Shown: positions 1 through 7,876 of the stretch, in pieces
How positions within the stretch are numbered: the stretch's first letter is position 1
Layout of the letters: each line of letters begins with the position of its first letter
Assembly: GCA_903868295.1 (NCBI GenBank)
Contig: CAIPUQ010000442.1
Coordinates: 1 to 13,550, forward strand
Source: an uncultured Roseiflexaceae bacterium
GTDB taxonomy: Bacteria > Chloroflexota > Chloroflexia > Chloroflexales > Roseiflexaceae
Direction of reading: 5' to 3'
DNA length: 13,550 nt
The notes under the pieces: generated by a model
The model's input: only the letters and a program-made list of their open reading frames with translations
Database searches by the model: none
Told to the model about the DNA's origin: nothing
Program-made: the position numbers and the translations under genes

Positions 1-983
1 ACAAACGGACGAATATCATCCTGGCGATATGCGACGCTCGCACCCCAACGATGGAGAATCTGCGCATTCGACCCAACGGTTGTGCGTAACCGGTGTTCGA
101 TGGCTTGTTGGACGGTTTTGGTTGGGTAGGCGGCATGTCCCCACTCGGCATCTGCATGTTGATCACGTGCACCACCGATGGTGATGGATCCGTCGCGCCG
201 TTGTTGCCAATAATCAAAGCCATAGTTGTAGTACACCGGTCTTGATAAATGTACAGAATTGTCCGGTGCGGTCGCGAGCATTTGTAATCGTGTGGTTTTG
301 ACAACCGCTGTGAGCTGTGGAAGCAACACTTCGAGATTGCCGTCGACGGCGACAATGATGTGCCGACAGGTGATGCGATGGTTGTTGGCTAACACTGATT
401 GAGGCTCGATGTGTGTCACGCGTGAACGTTCGTACAGCGGCACGCCAGCGAGCCGTAACGCGTATGCCATGCGGCGAACGCGTGCAAGTGGATCAAAGAC
501 ACCATCCGTGGGTACCAAAAGTCCGCGCCCTTCCGGGCCTTCGTACTGCTCGACCGCAAGTCCGTCGAGGCGCATGTCTGCATATTGTTGCTGGCAATCT
601 TCGTATTCCTCTTGGGTGCTGGCAATACGCAGCGAACCTCGTTGCTCGTAGCCGGGTTCGTTGGTTGCAAGCAGCGAAATTTCGTCCAGGCTTCGGTGGT
701 ACAACCGGGTTGCGCGTTCGTGTCCCAGAGCGGCAACTGCGTCATGATGAAAATCCGCAATCCCAGCTAGGATGAATCCTCCGTTGGCGCCTGCAGCACC
801 GGCACCTACCATTCCCGAATCAATGCCAATCGCGTCCACGCCGTGCTGATTGAGGTAGGTCAATGCAGTTAATCCCGATGCTCCAAGCCCAATCACGCAT
901 ACATCGCAGTGCGTAGGCTTCTGCAGACTCGGACCTGCTGGCCAGGGCGTGCTGTTCCAAAAGACAGAATTTGTGTTGTACAT
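1..983 (-). CDS. FAD-dependent oxidoreductase, DAO family (3' end beyond the window)
   Basis: This is an FAD-dependent oxidase or dehydrogenase of the D-amino-acid/glycine/sarcosine oxidase superfamily, which removes hydride from C-N bonds of amines or amino acids. I read 327 residues before the window edge; the family is usually about 370-450, so the C-terminus is missing. The N-terminal Rossmann dinucleotide motif GLGASG is at residues 32-37, preceded by CDVCVI, with an acidic residue (D55) at the end of the second strand. A second flavin-contact stretch, GAGAAGANGGF, follows at about 60-70. A strand reading HIIVAVDGN near residue 210 fits the family's second nucleotide-contacting segment. 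The ATG start has GGGAG about 6 nt upstream. It follows the permease gene by 86 nt on the same strand and may be co-transcribed with the transporter. The substrate cannot be read from sequence; an amine or N-methylated amino acid is only a guess. Confidence 0.85.
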   Translation of the reverse strand, partial: MYNTNSVFWNSTPWPAGPSLQKPTHCDVCVIGLGASGLTALTYLNQHGVDAIGIDSGMVGAGAAGANGGFILAGIADFHHDAVAALGHERATRLYHRSLDEISLLATNEPGYEQRGSLRIASTQEEYEDCQQQYADMRLDGLAVEQYEGPEGRGLLVPTDGVFDPLARVRRMAYALRLAGVPLYERSRVTHIEPQSVLANNHRITCRHIIVAVDGNLEVLLPQLTAVVKTTRLQMLATAPDNSVHLSRPVYYNYGFDYWQQRRDGSITIGGARDQHADAEWGHAAYPTKTVQQAIEHRLRTTVGSNAQILHRWGASVAYRQDDIRPF

Positions 984-1031
984 GAGTTGCTCCCGCGGCC
1001 ACTGCACCGGCAAAGGTTTGTTCGATTATCA

Positions 1032-1041
1032 GGTTGCAACC
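1032..1041. other. 10-bp perfect palindrome between permease and oxidase genes
   Basis: GGTTGCAACC is a perfect self-complementary decamer in the 86-nt gap between the permease stop and the oxidase start. A CACCGG/CCGGTG pair at 1005-1010 and 1040-1045 could also fold in the transcript. This may modulate expression of the oxidase, or it may be chance. There is no T-run, so it is not a classic terminator. Confidence 0.2.
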
Positions 1042-1069
1042 GGTGTGGTGAGTTTAGTAAATCCAGTCC

Positions 1070-2692
1070 TCAGGATTGTGTTTTGAGGTGCTCTGATGTA
1101 CGCCATTGTAATGCAATAAACGGCACAAATGCACAAACAATCAGTGCGAGGGCGGGGCCAGCAGCAGAGACAACAAATCCGTCACTGGTGGGCATCCAGA
1201 TCCGTACCGCGAGCGTGTCGAAGCCAGCGGGACGCAGGAGCAACGTGGCGGGGAGCTCTTTCAGGAGTCCAAGAAAAACTAACGCCCAGGTACTCCGTAT
1301 GCCTGAGGCCGAAAGAGGCACGATGATATACCGCAGCACTCCGAGCGGCGTCTGACCGAGCAAACGGCCTGCATCCTCGAGCGAGGGTGTGACGAGTCGT
1401 AACGAAACATCCATGCCCTGGATTGCTTGCGGCAAGAACCGTATGGTCAACGCAATCACGAGTGGGATAATCCCGCCCAGCAACGCGGGGACAAACGCAC
1501 TGAGCATCAACACAACACTCAGACCAACCACAATCCCAGGCAGTGCGTAGCCGATTTGTGCGATACGACCTACTGCATACCCGAGCTTTCCGCCGTGGCG
1601 GAGCACGCGGGCAACCAACAGCCCCAGCACCTCTACACCCGTAGCCACCAAGAAGCTCAGCACGAGCGTCCGTCCTGCAGCAGAAACAATGCTCCCGAAC
1701 GGCATGATGCTTGCCCGTTCGACTGCCGAAACGGGACTACCGATCCAGGTCAACAGCATACCCAGCGGCACTCCCAGTGCAGGGATAACGCTCACCGTTA
1801 TCAGTGCACAAAAAAGGACGGTTTTGAGGTTGAACTGTTGGGTCACGGGCGGCTTCCACGAGCGATTGATTTGTGTCACCCCATGACCAAAGAACCGATC
1901 TTGGACAAAAATCAACAGGGCAGTAATTGCAATGAGCGGGATGCTCAGAAGTGCGGCGCCACTGCGGTCGACAGATCCAGCGTAGCGTGCATAGATTGCG
2001 GTGCTGAATGTGGGAAGGCGTAGGAGCGCCGGTACACCAAAATCTGCCAGTGCATACAGGAGCACCAGGAGCATCCCCCCGCCCATTGCAGGCAGAACCA
2101 TGGGGAGCAAGATGTGTCGGATTCTCCGGGTTGTAGATGCACCAGTGATGCGTGCGAGTTCCGACAGATGTTGACTCCGACTCTGCAACACCGCCGAAAC
2201 AGGGAAGTAGACATAAGGCGAGAGACTGGTGCCGAGCACAAACGCACTCCCGAACACTCCGAAGATGCCATCAAATGGCAATGCTCCAAATTCTGTCAGT
2301 CCGTTGCTTACCAACCACTTTTCGAACATCCCGTGCGGCCGCAGGAGCGTCAAGAATGTCAATGCGCTGACGTATGGTGGGATCACCAACGGGAGTGCTA
2401 CCAGAATTCTCCAGAAGCCCCAGAACGGCAACCGTCCATTCTCGATGAGCAGTGCTTGCGTCGTACCGATGCATCCGGCTATCAGGGCTGCAAGGAGGGC
2501 ATACACGATCGTGTTTTGGACGAGCGTCCAGAGCAACGTACCGTTGATTTGCGCCACTCCGCCAATGGCTTCGTACCCTCGATAGACGGTGTACACCGCC
2601 GGCAGGAGGGCGAGCAGAGCTGCACAACCGACAATAGTCCAATGCCACGCAGGGATGCGCGGTGTGGCGTTTTGTGCAACTGATTCGGTCAT
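1070..2692 (-). CDS. ABC transporter permease, fused two-domain ferric-iron type
   Basis: This is the inner-membrane permease of a solute-binding-protein-dependent ABC importer. At 540 residues it holds two tandem permease domains, as in the FbpB/AfuB/FutB-type iron permeases, so one chain replaces two subunits. Hydrophobic segments run throughout, beginning at about 18-36, 53-75 and 93-117, with a second set from about 290 onward. Each half has an ATPase-coupling EAA loop: about 177-198 (ELARITGASTTRRIRHILLP) and about 438-460 (EDAGRLLGQTPLG...YIIVP). The segment KELPATLLLRPAGFDTLAVR near 478-497 is typical of the iron-type group. The ATG overlaps the binding-protein stop by one base (TAATG), with AGGA 8 nt upstream, which implies translational coupling. 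No ATPase gene lies in the window. A 2-aminoethylphosphonate transporter, which uses similar fused permeases, is the main alternative. Confidence 0.88.
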   Translation of the reverse strand: MTESVAQNATPRIPAWHWTIVGCAALLALLPAVYTVYRGYEAIGGVAQINGTLLWTLVQNTIVYALLAALIAGCIGTTQALLIENGRLPFWGFWRILVALPLVIPPYVSALTFLTLLRPHGMFEKWLVSNGLTEFGALPFDGIFGVFGSAFVLGTSLSPYVYFPVSAVLQSRSQHLSELARITGASTTRRIRHILLPMVLPAMGGGMLLVLLYALADFGVPALLRLPTFSTAIYARYAGSVDRSGAALLSIPLIAITALLIFVQDRFFGHGVTQINRSWKPPVTQQFNLKTVLFCALITVSVIPALGVPLGMLLTWIGSPVSAVERASIMPFGSIVSAAGRTLVLSFLVATGVEVLGLLVARVLRHGGKLGYAVGRIAQIGYALPGIVVGLSVVLMLSAFVPALLGGIIPLVIALTIRFLPQAIQGMDVSLRLVTPSLEDAGRLLGQTPLGVLRYIIVPLSASGIRSTWALVFLGLLKELPATLLLRPAGFDTLAVRIWMPTSDGFVVSAAGPALALIVCAFVPFIALQWRTSEHLKTQS

Positions 2693-3753
2693 TACGGAAT
2701 TCCTGCTCCGGCCATCAAAGCCTGCGCAGCGGGAACCTGCGCCTCCATGTCAGCAATAGAAAACGCAGCAATCTTCAACCCTGTCAGTGGCGTGACTCCT
2801 TCGGCGAGGGGAACTGATGGGATGATCGGGTACTCAAAATTCAGTTCTGCAAACAGTTTTTGTGTGTCTGGTTGGAGCAGAAAGTCGACGAAATCCTGTG
2901 CATCTGCGGTATTTGGTCCGCCTTTGACCACAGCGGCTGCGGTGGCATTCAGCACGAGACCCATTTCACCTTCTGCTTGGTCGGGATACATTACCCCAAC
3001 CTTGTTGTCGGTCGGTTCTCGTTTTTGCAGCTCGTAGTAGTAGTGATTCACCAAACCGACAGCAAACTCGCCCGACCCAACAGCTTTGCGCACATCGGTG
3101 TGCCCACCAAAGAATGTCACATTATTCTTTACCAGACCGGTCAGCAGTGTTTGGACCGCTGACGGCGATGTGCGGGTAATCAATGTCGCAATATGTGCTT
3201 GCATAGCACCGTTGGTCGAGTTTGCAGCTGCGACGCGACCCGCCCATTTCGGATCGGTAAGCGCTTGAATCGACGTTGGTGCCTGTTCAGCCGTCAGTTG
3301 GTCCGTGTTGTACATCAGCACACGTGCACGCAGTGTGATAGGTGTCCACATTGCTTCAGGGCTTGCGTACTGTGCGGGAATTTCAGCCGCATTCGGAACA
3401 GTGTGTGCCACAAAAACTCCATCGCGTGCAAGCGCAAGACTCGTGAGGAAGTTGGTTGTGATATAGACATCTGCCTGCGGTGTGTTTTTTTCTTCGAGGA
3501 TGGTGGCCGCAAGTTCGTTGTCTTTCCCGGCTTTGAGGAGGACGTTTACTGAGGGATGCGTAATCATGTACGCATCGATGATTGGTTTAATGAGGGCTTC
3601 GCTCCGCCCGCTGTACACCACAAGTGTACGTTTTTCGAGATTCGTACTGCTATCATTGACTGATTCGTTCACACCGCTGGTCGCTTGTGTCCCACAAGCC
3701 GACATCACAACCAGTAAGGCAATCGACGCGACGCGAACAAAAAGTGGTGTCAT
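2692..3753 (-). CDS. Iron(III)-type ABC transporter substrate-binding lipoprotein
   Basis: This is the extracytoplasmic solute-binding protein of the adjoining ABC importer, 353 residues. Residues 1-20 form a lipoprotein signal: a basic, hydrophobic stretch ending in a lipobox, MSAC, with the lipid-anchored cysteine at 20. A Ser/Asn-rich linker follows. The mature fold opens with LVVYSGRSEALIKPII (about 44-59), the signature of FbpA/FutA-like family-1 binding proteins. A tyrosine cluster in LVNHYYYEL (about 234-242) and Y148 occupy places where relatives bind ferric iron through paired tyrosines. The reading frame extends 17 codons upstream to 3804, but I chose 3753: GGAG (3760-3763) lies 6 nt before it, and the upstream codons fall in AT-rich promoter sequence. 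Its stop overlaps the permease start. A phosphonate ligand remains possible, but the tyrosines favour iron. Confidence 0.85.
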   Translation of the reverse strand: MTPLFVRVASIALLVVMSACGTQATSGVNESVNDSSTNLEKRTLVVYSGRSEALIKPIIDAYMITHPSVNVLLKAGKDNELAATILEEKNTPQADVYITTNFLTSLALARDGVFVAHTVPNAAEIPAQYASPEAMWTPITLRARVLMYNTDQLTAEQAPTSIQALTDPKWAGRVAAANSTNGAMQAHIATLITRTSPSAVQTLLTGLVKNNVTFFGGHTDVRKAVGSGEFAVGLVNHYYYELQKREPTDNKVGVMYPDQAEGEMGLVLNATAAAVVKGGPNTADAQDFVDFLLQPDTQKLFAELNFEYPIIPSVPLAEGVTPLTGLKIAAFSIADMEAQVPAAQALMAGAGIP

Positions 3754-3759
3754 CATGGG

Positions 3760-3763
3760 CTCC
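3760..3763 (-). promoter_or_regulatory. Ribosome binding site that sets the binding-protein start
   Basis: GGAG on the minus strand lies 6 nt from the second of two consecutive ATGs (3753) and only 3 nt from the first (3756). This favours 3753 and argues against the in-frame ATG at 3804. Confidence 0.55.
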
Positions 3764-3794
3764 GTAGTGCGATTCGTGCGAACATAATAACATA

Positions 3795-3816
3795 TAAAAC
3801 ACATTTATGTGTTTTA
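3795..3816. promoter_or_regulatory. 22-bp palindromic operator candidate in divergent intergenic region
   Basis: TAAAACACAT-TT-ATGTGTTTTA has perfect 10-bp arms around a 2-nt centre. It lies 42 nt upstream of the chosen binding-protein start, inside AT-rich sequence likely to hold that gene's promoter, and 44 nt upstream of the plus-strand TATAAT box. The position fits a dimeric repressor or activator controlling the transporter operon and perhaps the divergent fusion-gene operon too. It does not match the Fur or IdeR consensus as I know them, so the regulator is unknown. Confidence 0.5.
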
Positions 3817-3859
3817 ATTCATATTGGGAAGAACGTGTATGTCCATGTCGTGTTGTCGG

Positions 3860-3865
3860 TATAAT
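3860..3865 (+). promoter_or_regulatory. -10 box for the fusion-gene operon
   Basis: A perfect TATAAT sits 26 nt before the ATG at 3892, predicting transcription from about 3872 and a leader of roughly 20 nt. No good -35 hexamer is visible 16-18 nt upstream, so activation by a regulator is possible. The ribosome binding site is weak (GGAACG). Confidence 0.45.
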
Positions 3866-3891
3866 ACGGTATCCAACAGAAACGGAACGAT

Positions 3892-6800
3892 ATGATATCA
3901 GCTCATGTACCAGCACAGATCTCAGATGAAGAGATTCTCAAGGTAGCGCGCCAATTATACGGCATGAACGGGAGTCTGCAGCGATTGCCCGGCGAATATG
4001 ACACGAATGTCCGCATTCGCGGTGTCGATGATACAGATGTTGTCCTCAAAATCATGCATCCGAGCCGCGCTGAGAGCTTCGTCGAGATGCAGATTGCTGC
4101 ATTGCAGCACATTTCGGTTGTCGCACCAGCAGTACCAGTGCAGCGTGTCGTTGCTCAACGTGGCGGCCAGTTTTGGTCGGTTGTGACTATTGGCACGCAC
4201 GCACACGTCGTTTGGATGTTGACATATATCGAAGGCACGTTGTTTGCCGATGCCAACCCCGTCGATGACGCGCTTGTGGCACACCTCGGCGACACCATTG
4301 CACACATCGATAGTGCGCTGCAGCACCTACCATTTACTGCTCCTGATCGCACACTCGAATGGGATGTGCTCAATGCGGGTTGGATTCGCGGGTACACCGA
4401 TGCGTTGGCAGATGAAGCTGAACGTTCACTTATCATTAAATTGGTGGATCGTTTTGAATCTCACTATGCGGCACATCGCGACAACGTACGTATCGGATTG
4501 ATACACGGCGATGCGAACGACTACAATTTGGTTGTGGGGAAACCAGGGTACCGCACCCGCAGAATCAGTGGTGTCCTCGATTTCGGCGACATGATGCGTA
4601 CCGCCATTGTCAGCGAACTTGCTATTTCGGCAGCGTACATGATGATGCGTCATCCAGACCCCATCGATGCTCTGATGGTGATGACCGCAGCATATCATCG
4701 TGTGTTCCCCTTGACCGAAGGGGAAGTCGCTGTGTTGTTTGACATGATTTGTATGCGTTTGGCGATTTCGGTGACGGTGTCGGCGATACGAAAACGCGAA
4801 CGTCCGGATGATCCGTACATGGTAGTCAGCGAGGCTCCTGCGTGGCGGGTGCTGCATTTGGTGGCCAAACAGCACCATCGGATGATGCACTACCGTCTAC
4901 GTGATGCGTGCGGATTTGTTCCAGTACCGCAACACAATGCGGTGGTCGAGTGGATATCGCGCCAGCAGAGTGCACCATTGATTGGTCGTGTGTTGGATCA
5001 GCACGAGACGGTAGCACTCGATTTGAGTGTCGGGAGCACCGTATTGGGTGCGGACCCACGCAATGCGACGATGCCGCGGTTTGCGCACGTGATTGAATCA
5101 TTCATGGATGGGCGTATCGGCATCGGCGGGTACCTCGAGCCACGCATGATTTATACGACCGATCGATACACCATCGATGGTCGCATCAACGAAGAACGAC
5201 GCACGTTACATCTCGCCATTGACTTCTGGGGACCGGCGGGCACACCAGTGCATGCGACGTTGCCTGGTACCGTTTACATGCTCGAATACCTGCCCGCTGA
5301 TTTGGATTATGGATATCTGACCGTCCTCCAACATGAAACAGACGATGGCACCATTTTTTATACGGTCTATGGTCACCTGAGTGATGAGTCGATGCGTACA
5401 TTGGTCGTCGGTCAACGCGTTGCCGTGGGCCAACGGATTGGGAGCTTCGGCGTCCCGGACGTCAATGGCAAGTGGCCCACACACGTACACTTCCAAATTG
5501 TGTTGGATTTTATCGACATGGGCCGCGATTTCCCCGGGGTTGGGTATGCGTCACAGCAATCGGTGTGGGCATCGCTTTCACCGAGTCCCAACCTGCTATT
5601 GCGGATGGATTCCGACCGTTTCCCTGCTCCACAGAAACCGCTCGAGTCCACATTGGCCGAACGCCGTGAACGAATGGGCGGCAATCTGAGTATCTCGTAT
5701 AAGCGTCCACTCAAAATCGTCCGCGGCTGGCAACAATACCTGTACGACAGTGAGGGCCGTACCTACATAGACGCCTACAACAACGTCGCGCATGTCGGGC
5801 ATTGTCACCCCCGCGTCGTACAAGCGGCAACGGCACAGTATGGGTTGCTCAGTACCAATACACGGTATTTGAACGATCAAATGCAAGAGTATGCACGACG
5901 ACTCACCGAGACGCTGCCGGACGAACTTTCGGTCTGTTACTTTGTCAATTCTGCGAGTGAGGCGAATGAACTCGCGTTGCGGATGATGAAGGCGTATACC
6001 AAGAGCACGGACATCATTGTGTTGGATGCCGCGTATCACGGGCACACAAATACTTTGATTGACATAAGTCCATACAAACATGACGGACCGGGCGGAACCG
6101 GTGCGCCTGATTGGGTCCATACGGCTTTTATCCCCGATGATTATCGCGGACCGTTTAAACGGCAGGATCCGTTGGCTGGGCGCAAGTATGCCGATCAAGT
6201 CCAATCGGTCATCGCACGTATCCAATCCGAAGGTCGGAGCTTGGGGGGATATATTGCCGAGACGCTGCCCAGTGTCGGCGGGCAAATTGTCTTGCCTGAT
6301 GGGTATTTGGCTGGAGTCTATGACTATGTCCGGGCAGCCGGTGGTGTTTGCATTGCCGATGAAGTCCAGGTTGGTTTTGGACGAATAGGTACACATTTCT
6401 GGGCGTTTGAAGCACACGACGTTATCCCTGATATCGTCGTGATGGGCAAGCCTATTGGGAACGGCCAACCCATGGGCGCTGTGGTGACCACCCGTGCGAT
6501 AGCCGATGCATTCAACAACGGGATGGAGTACTTCGCCACGTTTGGTGGAAACAACGTATCGGTCGCTGCTGGTTTGGCCGTCCTTGATGTCTTGCGCGAT
6601 CAACCGCTCCAACAAAACGCGCATGATGTTGGTCAGATTTTGCTTGCAGGGTTGCGTCAGATCGCCCCGCAGCATGCCATTATTGGCGATGTGCGCGGTG
6701 CAGGGTTGTTTTTGGGGGTTGAACTGGTACGCAATCAAGCCACGCTCGAACCCGCTGACGACGAGGCATCGTATGTTTCGAACCGGCTGCGTGATTATGG

Positions 6801-6936
6801 GATTCTGGCGGGCACGGATGGTCCCTATCACAATGTGGTGAAAATCCGTCCTCCAATGCCGTTCAACCATGAAAATGCCGCGTATCTGTTGGCGTGTTTC
6901 TCGCAAATCATGACTGAGGACTTTTTGCGCGTCTAA
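3892..6936 (+). CDS. Kinase / M23 metallopeptidase / PLP phospho-lyase triple-domain fusion
   Basis: This 1014-residue soluble protein has three domains. Residues 1 to about 340 form an aminoglycoside-phosphotransferase-fold kinase of the hydroxylysine-kinase type, with the catalytic loop HGDANDYN at 205-212 and DFGD at 230-233. Residues about 400-560 form an M23 (LytM) fold with HxxxD at 440-444, GH at 494-495 and HVH at 531-533, so the zinc and catalytic residues are present. Residues about 590-1014 form a class-III aminotransferase-fold enzyme very like the ETNPPL/PHYKPL phospho-lyases: NNVAHVGHCHP at 630-640, ADEVQVGFGR at 822-831 and PLP lysine K853 in MGKPIGNGQP. No signal peptide or membrane helix is present. 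By family knowledge, the two enzymatic ends would phosphorylate a hydroxy-amine, then eliminate phosphate and ammonia to leave an aldehyde. The substrate may be ethanolamine, hydroxylysine or a relative. The (R)-1-hydroxy-2-aminoethylphosphonate ammonia-lyase group is a close alternative for the C-terminal domain. It is the first gene of the plus-strand operon. Confidence 0.9.
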   Translation: MISAHVPAQISDEEILKVARQLYGMNGSLQRLPGEYDTNVRIRGVDDTDVVLKIMHPSRAESFVEMQIAALQHISVVAPAVPVQRVVAQRGGQFWSVVTIGTHAHVVWMLTYIEGTLFADANPVDDALVAHLGDTIAHIDSALQHLPFTAPDRTLEWDVLNAGWIRGYTDALADEAERSLIIKLVDRFESHYAAHRDNVRIGLIHGDANDYNLVVGKPGYRTRRISGVLDFGDMMRTAIVSELAISAAYMMMRHPDPIDALMVMTAAYHRVFPLTEGEVAVLFDMICMRLAISVTVSAIRKRERPDDPYMVVSEAPAWRVLHLVAKQHHRMMHYRLRDACGFVPVPQHNAVVEWISRQQSAPLIGRVLDQHETVALDLSVGSTVLGADPRNATMPRFAHVIESFMDGRIGIGGYLEPRMIYTTDRYTIDGRINEERRTLHLAIDFWGPAGTPVHATLPGTVYMLEYLPADLDYGYLTVLQHETDDGTIFYTVYGHLSDESMRTLVVGQRVAVGQRIGSFGVPDVNGKWPTHVHFQIVLDFIDMGRDFPGVGYASQQSVWASLSPSPNLLLRMDSDRFPAPQKPLESTLAERRERMGGNLSISYKRPLKIVRGWQQYLYDSEGRTYIDAYNNVAHVGHCHPRVVQAATAQYGLLSTNTRYLNDQMQEYARRLTETLPDELSVCYFVNSASEANELALRMMKAYTKSTDIIVLDAAYHGHTNTLIDISPYKHDGPGGTGAPDWVHTAFIPDDYRGPFKRQDPLAGRKYADQVQSVIARIQSEGRSLGGYIAETLPSVGGQIVLPDGYLAGVYDYVRAAGGVCIADEVQVGFGRIGTHFWAFEAHDVIPDIVVMGKPIGNGQPMGAVVTTRAIADAFNNGMEYFATFGGNNVSVAAGLAVLDVLRDQPLQQNAHDVGQILLAGLRQIAPQHAIIGDVRGAGLFLGVELVRNQATLEPADDEASYVSNRLRDYGILAGTDGPYHNVVKIRPPMPFNHENAAYLLACFSQIMTEDFLRV

Positions 6937-6961
6937 CTCATCAACATGCCAAAATCGGCTA

Positions 6962-6970
6962 TGGTACACT
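6962..6970 (+). promoter_or_regulatory. Possible internal extended -10 element before the reductase
   Basis: TGGTACACT resembles an extended -10 (TGnTATAAT) in the 59-nt gap after the fusion gene, the longest gap in the operon. There is no clear -35. It could give the four downstream genes some independent expression. The support is weak. Confidence 0.2.
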
Positions 6971-6981
6971 ACTGCACACAT

Positions 6982-6988
6982 GGAGGAG
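6982..6988 (+). promoter_or_regulatory. Strong ribosome binding site that sets the reductase start
   Basis: GGAGGAG lies 7 nt before the ATG at 6996. The in-frame GTG at 6990 is only 1 nt from it, too close to be used. This assigns the start to 6996. Confidence 0.65.
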
Positions 6989-6995
6989 AGTGACG

Positions 6996-7862
6996 ATGAT
7001 TGCAACACAACAATTTGGGCGCATCGGGCACATGAGCACCAAGACCATTTTTGGTGCTGCTGCGCTAGGGAACGTGACGCAGTATGACGCTGACAAAACA
7101 CTGGAGTTGTTGATTCAACACGGTATTAACCACATCGATACGGCGGCGAGTTATGGGGATTCTGAAGATCGCATCAAACCGTGGTTCAGTAATGGACGCC
7201 GCGATCGGTTTTTCCTCGCCACCAAAACCGGTGAGCGTACGTATGCTGCTGCACGTGATCAGATTCGAATGTCCCTGAAGCGTATGGGAGTCGATCAGAT
7301 CGATTTGATTCAGCTCCATAACCTGGTTGATCAAGCCGAATGGGATATCGCGATGGGTCCCGATGGCGCACTACAGGCATGCATCGAGGCCCAGCAGGCT
7401 GGCCTCGTAAAGCATATCGGCGTGACCGGTCACGGACTCCAGGTCGCAAAGCGGCACTACGAATCACTCGAGCGGTTCGATTTCGAGAGTGTCTTGTTGC
7501 CCTACAGCTACATCATGATGCAAAACCCACAATACGCAGCGGATTTCGAGAAGCTGTTGAACCGCTGTCGTGAGCGCAATGTCGCTGTCCAAACAATCAA
7601 GGCAATTGTGCGTCGTCCGTGGGCCGACGGTGCCGATCGATACACTGCGACCTGGTATGAGCCTTTGCTTGAACAAGAGCACATCGATGCTGCTGTGCAC
7701 TGGGTGTTTGGCCGCAAAGGCGTCTTTTTGAATACCGTCGGCGACATCGCCGTGCTGCCGAGAGTGTTCGATGCCGCGGAGCGCTATGTACATGCACCGT
7801 CGGACCTGGCCATGCAACAACTCCTCAAACACCAAACAATGGCCCCGTTGTTTGTCGACTAA
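6996..7862 (+). CDS. Aldo/keto reductase family protein
   Basis: This 288-residue NAD(P)H-dependent oxidoreductase has the aldo/keto reductase TIM-barrel fold and would interconvert aldehydes or ketones and alcohols in the cytoplasm. The full catalytic tetrad is readable: D48 (HIDTA), Y53 (ASYGDSE), K77 (LATKTGE) and H108 (IQLHNL). The cofactor-binding C-terminal half is present in family order: GLVKHIGVTGH at about 136-146, VLLPYSYIM at about 166-174, and VQTIKA at about 198-203. The HWVFGR segment near 235-240 and the short C-terminus place it with the shorter, bacterial-type members. It starts 59 nt after the fusion gene and ends 14 nt before the dioxygenase. Given its position it could act on the aldehyde released by the upstream phospho-lyase domain, but that link is inferred from position alone. 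Confidence 0.9.
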   Translation: MIATQQFGRIGHMSTKTIFGAAALGNVTQYDADKTLELLIQHGINHIDTAASYGDSEDRIKPWFSNGRRDRFFLATKTGERTYAAARDQIRMSLKRMGVDQIDLIQLHNLVDQAEWDIAMGPDGALQACIEAQQAGLVKHIGVTGHGLQVAKRHYESLERFDFESVLLPYSYIMMQNPQYAADFEKLLNRCRERNVAVQTIKAIVRRPWADGADRYTATWYEPLLEQEHIDAAVHWVFGRKGVFLNTVGDIAVLPRVFDAAERYVHAPSDLAMQQLLKHQTMAPLFVD

Positions 7863-7876
7863 GTAGTGAGGTACAC

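Noticed and set aside
2114..2683. A 189-codon plus-strand frame within the permease gene
   Set aside because: It is opposite a well-supported multi-helix permease with two EAA loops; its translation is polar and shows no family features.
3754..3804. A start of the binding protein at 3804, adding 17 residues
   Set aside because: The added residues precede a complete lipoprotein signal, lie in AT-rich sequence overlapping the palindrome, and lack a ribosome binding site, whereas GGAG sits 6 nt before 3753.
6990..6995. A GTG start of the aldo/keto reductase at 6990
   Set aside because: It is only 1 nt from GGAGGAG; the ATG at 6996 has ideal spacing.
5596..7101. A 501-codon open frame on the minus strand opposite the phospho-lyase domain
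   Set aside because: The plus-strand product is a clear family match across the whole stretch. The antisense frame has no recognisable motif and an unusual composition rich in Cys, His and Arg, and it spans two plus-strand genes. It is a shadow of codon bias.
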